Shown in pieces: positions 57,075 through 64,000 of a stretch of 64,000 nt of DNA. The notes under the pieces were generated by a model that made no database searches, had not been told where the DNA came from, and saw only the letters and a list, made by a program, of their open reading frames with translations. Source of the DNA: an uncultured Gammaproteobacteria bacterium (GTDB lineage: Bacteria; Pseudomonadota; Gammaproteobacteria; Steroidobacterales; UBA11654); assembly GCA_902553145.1 (NCBI GenBank), contig CACDKD010000001.1, positions 153,786-217,785 of the forward strand, read 5' to 3'. Numbering within the stretch: the first letter of the stretch is position 1; every line of letters starts with the position of its first letter. The position numbers and the translations under genes were made by a program.

Positions 57075-58039
57075 CGGTTCTTCATCTCCTCAACAATTTT
57101 TAGCAAATCTTTGATGCCATCATCTTTTGGATGCATGCGATGTGCTTTTAATGCAGCTAAGTTCTCAAAAAGGACTGGCCTCTGATTGAGTTTGTTCTGA
57201 TAATAGCGATCTAGTTTGTCCTCTAAGGCAAGAACGGCACTCATATACCTTATTTCATTTCCGGATTGAAGAGTAAGCTTTATAAGATCAATGTTGAGAA
57301 CAATTAGTGATTGAATGACACGTTGTTCTTCGTTTGAAAGTTTTGTGATATCCAGATTTGACTTTGACTTAACGAGAATAATGCTAGACCAGTTTTTTTT
57401 GAAATTTTCCAATTTACTCTCAGCCCATTCTCTAAGTTCTTCAAATGTAAAAGGGGGCGTTTCTTCGGTCACTGATAGATCAGAAGCCTCTGTATTTTCA
57501 ATAACCAAATCTTCAATTTGGTCAATAATTATCCGGATATCATCCTCATTATGATTGCTGACGAAAACATCAATCGATTCAATCAATGAATCCATTTTGA
57601 GCAATAGAGCCTCGCTTTGTTGAGACAAACCTAGCGCACTGAGCTTTGCCTGCCTGATCACATCATTGGCGCGTTGATTATTTCGACCCAAAAAAAGTTC
57701 TGAATCAGCTAAATTCAGGAAGTATTCAATTTGCAGAATGAGCCAATAGTCCCTGTCTTGCCTATCAATACTCTCAATTGAGCCAATTTTTGACTGGATC
57801 TCACTGATTAATTTTTTTTGCTCCAGAAGCTCAGTTTGAACTAGCTTTGTGATTCCCTCTAAGGTTGAAATTTCAACTTGATAATTGCTTTGGAGTGCTG
57901 AGTTCTCTATCAACAGAGAAGATATTTTTTTATTGGTTTGATAGTAATTCCACCCAGATATTGATGCGAGTAGAAATATGATCGCCACAAAAATTATGAC
58001 GGTCATTGATGGCCTTCGTTTGTTTTCTGCCTCACTCAT
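57071..58039 (-). CDS. hemX: HemX-like protein (uroporphyrinogen-III C-methyltransferase-like membrane protein)
   Basis: N-terminal TM, coiled coil, DRQDYWLILQIEYFLNLADSELFLGRN; adjacent to hemY. Confidence 0.8.
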   Translation of the reverse strand: MSEAENKRRPSMTVIIFVAIIFLLASISGWNYYQTNKKISSLLIENSALQSNYQVEISTLEGITKLVQTELLEQKKLISEIQSKIGSIESIDRQDRDYWLILQIEYFLNLADSELFLGRNNQRANDVIRQAKLSALGLSQQSEALLLKMDSLIESIDVFVSNHNEDDIRIIIDQIEDLVIENTEASDLSVTEETPPFTFEELREWAESKLENFKKNWSSIILVKSKSNLDITKLSNEEQRVIQSLIVLNIDLIKLTLQSGNEIRYMSAVLALEDKLDRYYQNKLNQRPVLFENLAALKAHRMHPKDDGIKDLLKIVEEMKNR

Positions 58040-58153
58040 ACGAAATCAGTTCAAATATTACTCTTTAATGATGATAACCAAGTTTTCTTATTGAATCGAC
58101 GACTTGTTGTATGAGATCAACAAACTAATCCATGCTTCAGCATTGATTAAATA

Positions 58154-58564
58154 TTAGGAAGAAGGGTAATGGAATTGTACGTTCTGTTGCAGGTCGGATG
58201 AGAGGCTTTTAGCCACGGGGCAATTGATCGCTGCTTTTTCAAGCAGCATTCTTTCATCATTTGAAAAATTCATTGGGAAATAAAAATCAATTTTGATTTC
58301 AGTGATTCTTCTTGGCTCAGTACCCATAGATTTATCAATCTTAGCTTCGGTTCCTTCAATAGCTAATCCATTCCTATTGGAGACGATACCCATGATGGTT
58401 AGCATGCAGTTAGCCAGAGCGGTTGCAACGAGATCAGTAGGAGAAAATCCTGCACCTTTGCCCTGGTTGTCTGTGGGTGCATCAGTGATATATGTCTCAC
58501 CTGACTGGGTATGAACGCTTTGTGTTCTCAGATCTCCCGAATATATGGCAGTTGATGTTGGCAT
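58154..58564 (-). CDS. OsmC-family peroxiredoxin-like protein
   Basis: DNQGKGAGFSPTDLVATALANCMLTIMGI...AAINCPVAKSLSSDLQ; ATG at 58564 preferred. Confidence 0.88.
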   Translation of the reverse strand: MPTSTAIYSGDLRTQSVHTQSGETYITDAPTDNQGKGAGFSPTDLVATALANCMLTIMGIVSNRNGLAIEGTEAKIDKSMGTEPRRITEIKIDFYFPMNFSNDERMLLEKAAINCPVAKSLSSDLQQNVQFHYPSS

Positions 58565-58566
58565 AT

Positions 58567-59223
58567 TTAAGCAATAACTTTGAAAGATCCTTTCATGATG
58601 GCGTAGTGACCTGGAAAAGAGCAAAAGAAAGTATATGCGTCTCCAGCTTGAAGGCTCTCAATTGAAAAAGTAACTGAGGTCTCTTCACCACCGCCAATGA
58701 TGCTTGTTGCAGCGAGCACTCGATTGTCATCGACAGGAACGTAGTTATTTGCCAAACCAGCTCCAGCTGCTGCAGTCGCAACTGGCATAAAATCCGCATC
58801 AGTAGAAAGCACCCAGTTATGACCCATGACCTCCACAGCCATCACTCCTGTATGTTTTAAAGTCACTGTTACACTGGCACAACCAGCGCTGACTTTCATT
58901 TCTTTGAGATTGAATTGGAGCATGTCGTTTCCTTCAATGACCTGCTCACAGGAGCCTTCTGCATTCCATTCATCAGCCACCAAAGCATCTGTTGTATCGG
59001 CAGCATTTGCAATTGCCACTTTGTCTTCCAGCACAAATGCAGGCTTAATCCTGTCCTCAACATTTCTTTCTGGGTGATATTTGCTGGTTGTTTTTGAAAC
59101 TTGACCTTTGATCATGTTTCCACCGACTTCACCCATGCCCTCGAATACAAGTATCGCAACTGCACTGCCAACAATGAAAATTATGAATCTTTTGACTGAA
59201 AACCCTAAACCTGAATCGCTCAC
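58567..59223 (-). CDS. Membrane-anchored azurin-like cupredoxin
   Basis: VMGHNWVLSTDADF, DAYTFFCSFPGHYAIMKGSFKV (type I copper His/Cys/His/Met ligands); N-terminal TM segment. Confidence 0.9.
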   Translation of the reverse strand: MSDSGLGFSVKRFIIFIVGSAVAILVFEGMGEVGGNMIKGQVSKTTSKYHPERNVEDRIKPAFVLEDKVAIANAADTTDALVADEWNAEGSCEQVIEGNDMLQFNLKEMKVSAGCASVTVTLKHTGVMAVEVMGHNWVLSTDADFMPVATAAAGAGLANNYVPVDDNRVLAATSIIGGGEETSVTFSIESLQAGDAYTFFCSFPGHYAIMKGSFKVIA

Positions 59224-59342
59224 ACAAACTCCTTGTTACCGTCTACATCGATCTTCACAAAGCAGACATCATTTTTTATTCGGTGTGAAGTATAAAACCA
59301 AATGTTTTTGTAATAAAGAGGATAAAGCGATATTTTTTGTAT

Positions 59343-60242
59343 ATGTCATTCTCAAAAATTGAAAAAATACACTTTGTTTTGAACCCCAAAGCAGGAAATG
59401 GCATTTCCTTAAAAATTTTTCAAGAGATAGAAGGAGAGCTCAAATCAAATAATGTGAAATACACCTTGTTCAAGAGCCAAGGAAAAAATGACATTTTCAA
59501 TCATGTCATGTCAGATGAGATACCTGACTGCGATGTGATTTGCGCAATGGGTGGAGATGGAACCATTCATGAAATTACAGATGGCCTTATGCAGTCTGGA
59601 AAAGCCAGTGATTTAGCTTTCTCGATAATTCCTTCGGGCACAGGAAATGCTTTCGCGCAGACTCTAGGTGAACTAAAGCCTAAAAAAGCAATTCAGAAAA
59701 TTCTTAAAGGAGAAAGACTAAAAATTGATGCCATGGAAATCAAACAAGGTTCTAAGACTTCATATGCAGTCAATATCATTGGCTGGGGTATGGCTTCCAG
59801 AGTAAATCAAATTTCAGATCAACTTAGAATACTTGGCGGAATCAGGTATAACATTGCATCATTGATTGGAATTGCCACCATGAAGAAAAAAAAGCTGTTA
59901 TTGAGAATGGATGATGAAGTGATCAACGAGGACGCTCTCTTTTTTCTTGCGCTAAATACTGTATACACTGGAAAGGGCATGAAAATGGCACCGGAGGCTG
60001 ATTTCACTGACGGTCTGATTGATATCATCATGTTTAAGAGTGCGACCAAGTTACAAGTTGTTAATATTTTCTTAAAGCTGTTTTCCGGAAAACATATTTT
60101 TGATCCCCGAGTGACGTATAAGCAGGTCGAAAGCTTTAGAATCGAAAGCGAAGGAGATGACCTGAATATCGATGGAGAAAACCAAGGCTATACTCCAATT
60201 GATGTAAGGGTGGTCAAAAAATGCATAACTTTGATCAAATGA
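59343..60242 (+). CDS. Diacylglycerol kinase / lipid kinase family protein
   Basis: FVLNPKAGNG, CAMGGDGTIHEITDGLM, IIPSGTGNAFAQTLG. Confidence 0.9.
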   Translation: MSFSKIEKIHFVLNPKAGNGISLKIFQEIEGELKSNNVKYTLFKSQGKNDIFNHVMSDEIPDCDVICAMGGDGTIHEITDGLMQSGKASDLAFSIIPSGTGNAFAQTLGELKPKKAIQKILKGERLKIDAMEIKQGSKTSYAVNIIGWGMASRVNQISDQLRILGGIRYNIASLIGIATMKKKKLLLRMDDEVINEDALFFLALNTVYTGKGMKMAPEADFTDGLIDIIMFKSATKLQVVNIFLKLFSGKHIFDPRVTYKQVESFRIESEGDDLNIDGENQGYTPIDVRVVKKCITLIK

Positions 60243-60262
60243 TTTAGAATATCGAGATCGAT

Positions 60263-60415
60263 ATGAAATTTAACAAGAAAGTTCCATTGATGATCTTGAT
60301 CATCTGCTTAATCCTTACTCTGGTTTCCGTGTATCAAGAGCATGAGAAAAAAGCACTTTATGGAAATAACAATTCTCTAAAGATGTTTGATTTTAAAACT
60401 CATTTAAATAATTAG
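60263..60415 (+). CDS. Small (50 aa) single-TM protein, unknown function
   Basis: MKFNKKVPLMILIICLILTLVSVYQEHEKKALYGNNNSLKMFDFKTHLNN; stop overlaps the next GTG start (TAGTG); below the ORF-track length cutoff. Confidence 0.5.
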   Translation: MKFNKKVPLMILIICLILTLVSVYQEHEKKALYGNNNSLKMFDFKTHLNN

Positions 60416-60804
60416 TGGATCCGTTAAAAAATGCAGCAGTGGATAAGTGCCTTTCTTTTGAAAGCATTCACAAAGCAATAAAAGAGTCTGAGATTCTCAA
60501 AGATGAATCCCTGGAAGTAAGTTTCAGAATCAACCCACTGACTGACAAACCAGAAGCAGCAGAATTGAGTTTAGGCAGATTTAGAATAAATATTTCAGCA
60601 AATGTTAGAGAGCACCCTGTCACAGGCAAATGCATCAATCAACAACCCTATGAAGTGGTTTCATGGCAGATTAATAGTTTTAGTTTGGAAGAGGGTTGTG
60701 AAACACCTCCAGATAGCGGCATTAGTAGAAAGGTATTTGAAAACGCAGATGGCTCTATCGAATATCTATTCAGACAAATCTCTGATATTCAATCACGCTC
60801 GTAA
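60415..60804 (+). CDS. Hypothetical protein
   Basis: 129-aa ORF, GTG start coupled to preceding small ORF; no family recognised. Confidence 0.55.
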   Translation: MDPLKNAAVDKCLSFESIHKAIKESEILKDESLEVSFRINPLTDKPEAAELSLGRFRINISANVREHPVTGKCINQQPYEVVSWQINSFSLEEGCETPPDSGISRKVFENADGSIEYLFRQISDIQSRS

Positions 60805-61544
60805 CGATCTTCATATCTTGTGATATCGTCTTCGCTTAGAAGGTCACCGATCTGCACTTCGATGACTTTTAATACTTCATCCGAATTATTGCTGAGCCGA
60901 TGTTTAGATTTCAGAGGGATATTTGTAGACTCATACTTTTTTAGATCGAATACATTATCATCGCACTCTATAGTTGCGATGCCTTCTGAAACATACCAAA
61001 ATTCTGAGCGATGCTCATGGGATTGAAGTGATAGTATTTCACCAGGATTAACGGTCATTCTTTTCAGTAGGTATCCATCTCCTTTCTCAAAGGTTTTGTA
61101 AGAGCCCCAAGGCTTTTCAACTTCGCCTCCAACAAGGCTGGAGCTTGACTGTATTTTCCCACCGCCGACGTTGAATTCCATTTCAATTCCATATTTTTCA
61201 CAAACAACAGATTCAGGTATATCGGCTTCATTTTTTCGATCACCACCATTTGCAAAGCACGCGATATCTTCTTCCTGTGCTAGCCACTCAATTGTTTTAC
61301 ACACCGTCATGTCTTCATCAATTGATTCAACTGCTCTATCGACTCCTTCGAAGCCTTCAAGGATTTCCAATCGCTCCTTAATTGACATGAAGGCATATCC
61401 TTTCTTATCTATTAGGAACCGATCACAATTGGCGATAACAATTAGTTTTGTTCCAAGTTTTGCAGCATCCTGAATCATTCGAAGGTGCCCAATATGAATG
61501 GGATCAAACCCACCGCTGATTAGTACAGCTCCATCAAACTTCAT
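60789..61544 (-). CDS. Fusion: HUP-type (cytidylyl/adenylyl)transferase + mannose-6-phosphate isomerase type II cupin
   Basis: N-term GGFDPIHIGHLRMIQDA, ...GGGKIQSSS; C-term KPWGSYKTFEKGDGYLLKRMTVNPGEILSLQSHEHRSEFWYVSEG...VIEVQIGDLLSEDDITRYEDRYER. Confidence 0.88.
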   Translation of the reverse strand: MKFDGAVLISGGFDPIHIGHLRMIQDAAKLGTKLIVIANCDRFLIDKKGYAFMSIKERLEILEGFEGVDRAVESIDEDMTVCKTIEWLAQEEDIACFANGGDRKNEADIPESVVCEKYGIEMEFNVGGGKIQSSSSLVGGEVEKPWGSYKTFEKGDGYLLKRMTVNPGEILSLQSHEHRSEFWYVSEGIATIECDDNVFDLKKYESTNIPLKSKHRLSNNSDEVLKVIEVQIGDLLSEDDITRYEDRYERD

Positions 61545-62775
61545 CTCTTGTTTCCTTTTTTATAAATGGCATGTAGTGACAAAAAACATTCACAAAACTA
61601 TCTCCATCGAATGGTTTTGGCCTTCCGTGGTCAAGTTTAGCACTTTCATAAAATATTACCTCACCCGGAGATAGAAAAATCTCATAATTATTACTTTGAT
61701 GATCCTCAATCTCCAAAGCCCATGGCTCATCTACTTTTTGATCGATATTGATGATGACACCTATAATATGAGTTTCTTCTCTATCACGATGTGGCTTCAG
61801 AATTGCTCCACGATTATAGATTCTCACTCCGTAAACATAGGTTGGCAGCAACCTAATTCCAGACCAATCTTCAACCTTATTCAATAATGATTGATGGACT
61901 TCATCTCTCAGATCATTCGGCATTTCAATGGTATGACTCGCTGAACCATCTCCAGCTGTTTCAATATAACCACCGGCAACATTTTCAATTTGGAGTGAAG
62001 CACTATTCTCGCTATAAAATTTGAGTATTTTTTGGTGGAGAGCATCATCTAATTTGTCTTTCTTGAATCCAACATCGGTATAGATAGGAATTTCTTTATG
62101 TGCATTTTTAAATGCCTGAACCATGTTTTGTATTCTTTCCTCTTTTGAGGACCGCTTATTTTCTGGCTGCAGCTTAAAATCACCCACCCGGGCATTCATT
62201 TCAGTTGCTATTAGCTCAGGATGAAATCCTTCGTAATAAAGTATTGAGTAAAGTTCATTTTTATCACAGCCTTTATTAATATTTTCATTTACCCATTTTT
62301 TCCACTCTTTGGTCATTGTTTTCTCTTCACAGGAAAAAACACCTATGTTTCTCTGAGTATTCTTTTTGTATTGATCATAATCGGGATAGAAAGAGCAGAC
62401 TGTCGGCCAGACTCTATCTTTTTCTTCATCCGTTAATTTTTTTGCAAGATAGTATTTTTTTTCTGAGCCAATTTGAACAGAGATTCTTGGATTAGCTATT
62501 ACATTGAAATACCAACTGGGATGCATTGGCATTCCACCCATGGATGCAACAAGCACTGGACTATCATTATCCAATACTTTTATAAGGGGCACATTTCTGA
62601 CCTTTCCTGTTTTGGAACCAAAAACAGACAAGACCATGATCGGATGCTTTCCTGCCCATTTACCCCAAATCTTACCGTTGCTTATTTTGTAAATAAATGA
62701 ATTGAGGCCAGAGATTATCTTCAGTGCTTTTCTGATTCGTGACGCTTTTTTTGCCGAATATTTTTCCTTGCTCAT
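61534..62775 (-). CDS. Fusion: DDN/F420H2-dependent-nitroreductase-like domain + C-terminal 2OG-Fe(II) oxygenase-like domain
   Basis: N-term LSVFGSKTGKVRNVPLIKV...GMPMHPSWYFNVIANPRISVQIG; C-term YGVRIYNRGAILKPHRDREETHIIGVIINIDQ (HxD) ... LDHGRPKPFDGDSFVNVFCHY. Confidence 0.8.
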   Translation of the reverse strand: MSKEKYSAKKASRIRKALKIISGLNSFIYKISNGKIWGKWAGKHPIMVLSVFGSKTGKVRNVPLIKVLDNDSPVLVASMGGMPMHPSWYFNVIANPRISVQIGSEKKYYLAKKLTDEEKDRVWPTVCSFYPDYDQYKKNTQRNIGVFSCEEKTMTKEWKKWVNENINKGCDKNELYSILYYEGFHPELIATEMNARVGDFKLQPENKRSSKEERIQNMVQAFKNAHKEIPIYTDVGFKKDKLDDALHQKILKFYSENSASLQIENVAGGYIETAGDGSASHTIEMPNDLRDEVHQSLLNKVEDWSGIRLLPTYVYGVRIYNRGAILKPHRDREETHIIGVIINIDQKVDEPWALEIEDHQSNNYEIFLSPGEVIFYESAKLDHGRPKPFDGDSFVNVFCHYMPFIKKETRDEV

Positions 62776-63803
62776 TTCGTTTGAATTATGCCATTTGCAA
62801 TTTTTCCAAGAATTGGAACCGCAGCGCCCAACTCACCTGCATTTTTTGCTGACGCATTTCCCATAATAGACCTCTTATAGACTCCTTGTGCAATACCAGC
62901 CAATCGAAAGAACCCAAAAGCAAGATAAAATGACCAGTTTGGAATATGATCAATTCCCATTTTTTTGCAATAGGAGTCAACGTATTCCTTTTCAGTTGGA
63001 ATACCTGTTCCCTCTAGATCAAGACCATATAAACCCGGAGTAATACCTATTTTCGGGATGTACCAATTCATGCACTGATAAGCCAAGTCTGCGAAAGGAT
63101 GACCGATTGTTGATAGCTCCCAGTCCAAAACAGCCAGAATCTTATTCCCAGAGTGGCTGAAGATCATATTGTATAGCCGATAATCGCCATGAACGATGGA
63201 AATCATGCCATCATCTTCAGGCATATTCTTTTCAAGCCAAGAAATCAATGATTCAATCTCTGGGTATGTGTCAGTTTCTGCTGCACGGTATTGTTTTATC
63301 CATCGACCAACTTGTCGCTGAAAATAATTTCCTGGTTTTCCAAAATCCATCAGCCCCTCTTTTTCAACATCGATAGAGTGAAGCGCAGCCAAAACATCAA
63401 CTGTTTGTTGATAGATTTCATTTCGGTCACTTGAATCTGATTCTGGTAATGTTGGATCCCAGTGAATTTTTCCATCAACATGATCCATGAGATAGAAAAT
63501 GGTTCCGATCACTTCTTCATTATTGCAAAGCATGAGAGTTCTTGGAACAGGGACCGATGTTTTTTCAAGAGCTTTTATGATCCTGTATTCTCTGTCTACT
63601 GCGTGAGCAGAAGGCAATAACTTTCCTGGCGGCTTTTTTCTTAAGACGTATTTCCCGTTCGAAGTTATCAAAAGATAAGTTGGATTTGATTGACCAGTTC
63701 CAAATTTACTGATTTCTTTTAGCTCACCTGTTTGGGGAAGGTTACTTGTTAGAAAATCAGAAAGCTTCTGATGATCAAGCGAATGAACAGAATTTTTATC
63801 CAA
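62772..63803 (-). CDS. APH-family phosphotransferase, ACAD10/11-type
   Basis: YVLRKKPPGKLLPSAHAVDREYRIIKAL, IVHGDYRLYNMIF, AVLDWELSTIGHPFADLAYQCM. Confidence 0.9.
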   Translation of the reverse strand: MDKNSVHSLDHQKLSDFLTSNLPQTGELKEISKFGTGQSNPTYLLITSNGKYVLRKKPPGKLLPSAHAVDREYRIIKALEKTSVPVPRTLMLCNNEEVIGTIFYLMDHVDGKIHWDPTLPESDSSDRNEIYQQTVDVLAALHSIDVEKEGLMDFGKPGNYFQRQVGRWIKQYRAAETDTYPEIESLISWLEKNMPEDDGMISIVHGDYRLYNMIFSHSGNKILAVLDWELSTIGHPFADLAYQCMNWYIPKIGITPGLYGLDLEGTGIPTEKEYVDSYCKKMGIDHIPNWSFYLAFGFFRLAGIAQGVYKRSIMGNASAKNAGELGAAVPILGKIANGIIQTK

Positions 63804-63805
63804 GA

Positions 63806-64000
63806 CTAGACCCTGCCTGCGTCAATCATCGCTTCCTGTTTGAGCACTTTTTTTGCAAGGGATGCTAAATGCACTTCATCTGGGCCATCAGCCAATCTTA
63901 GGGTTCTTGCATGGGCATAAGCTTCTGCTAAGAAAAAGTCATCCGAGACGCCACCACCGCCATGAACTTGTATAGCTCTGTCAATGACATTGCACGCCAT
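63806..64000 (-). CDS. Acyl-CoA dehydrogenase, C-terminal end (rest lies beyond window)
   Basis: [47 protein letters not shown]. Confidence 0.9.
   Translation of the reverse strand: MACNVIDRAIQVHGGGGVSDDFFLAEAYAHARTLRLADGPDEVHLASLAKKVLKQEAMIDAGRV

Noticed and set aside
1-64000. CRISPR arrays, tRNAs, rRNAs, transposons, prophage or defence islands
   Set aside because: No direct-repeat arrays, tRNA-like cloverleaf regions, transposase/integrase genes (apart from xerC) or recognisable defence genes were seen when reading the window and the ORF translations; a tRNAscan/MinCED run would confirm.

Overview
This 64-kb window looks like chromosomal DNA of a gene-dense, moderately AT-rich bacterium, most likely a marine-type gammaproteobacterium (inferred from gene content, not proven). 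It is mostly housekeeping genes: tatABC, a TRAP transporter, trkHA, uvrD, a caa3-type cytochrome oxidase cluster with ctaA, ubiA/ubiC, recG, spoT, rpoZ, gmk, rdgB, rpmE, gltA, aroKB, pyrF, tesA/ybbA/ybbP, a complete trpEGDCFBA operon, ubiB/ubiE, xerC and hemXY. I saw no tRNA, rRNA, CRISPR array, transposase or prophage. The points most worth a second look are: (1) a 407-bp AT-rich gap at 32.0-32.4 kb with three perfect DnaA boxes in 35 bp plus a fourth TTATTCACA box, lying just right of a switch in coding orientation, a candidate oriC or DnaA-binding regulatory region; (2) a trp leader peptide (MNTRILNNSNWWRLS) with a complete set of mutually exclusive attenuator pairings; (3) a structured leader upstream of an orphan GSII glutamine synthetase that resembles the conserved core of the glutamine riboswitch; (4) an apparent operon at the right edge with two unusual fusions, a DDN/F420-type flavin-binding fold fused to a 2OG-Fe(II)-oxygenase-like domain and a HUP-type nucleotidylyltransferase fused to a mannose-6-phosphate-isomerase-type cupin, downstream of an ACAD10/11-like kinase and acyl-CoA dehydrogenase; (5) repeated 4-bp tail-to-tail overlaps of convergent genes that share their stop codons.
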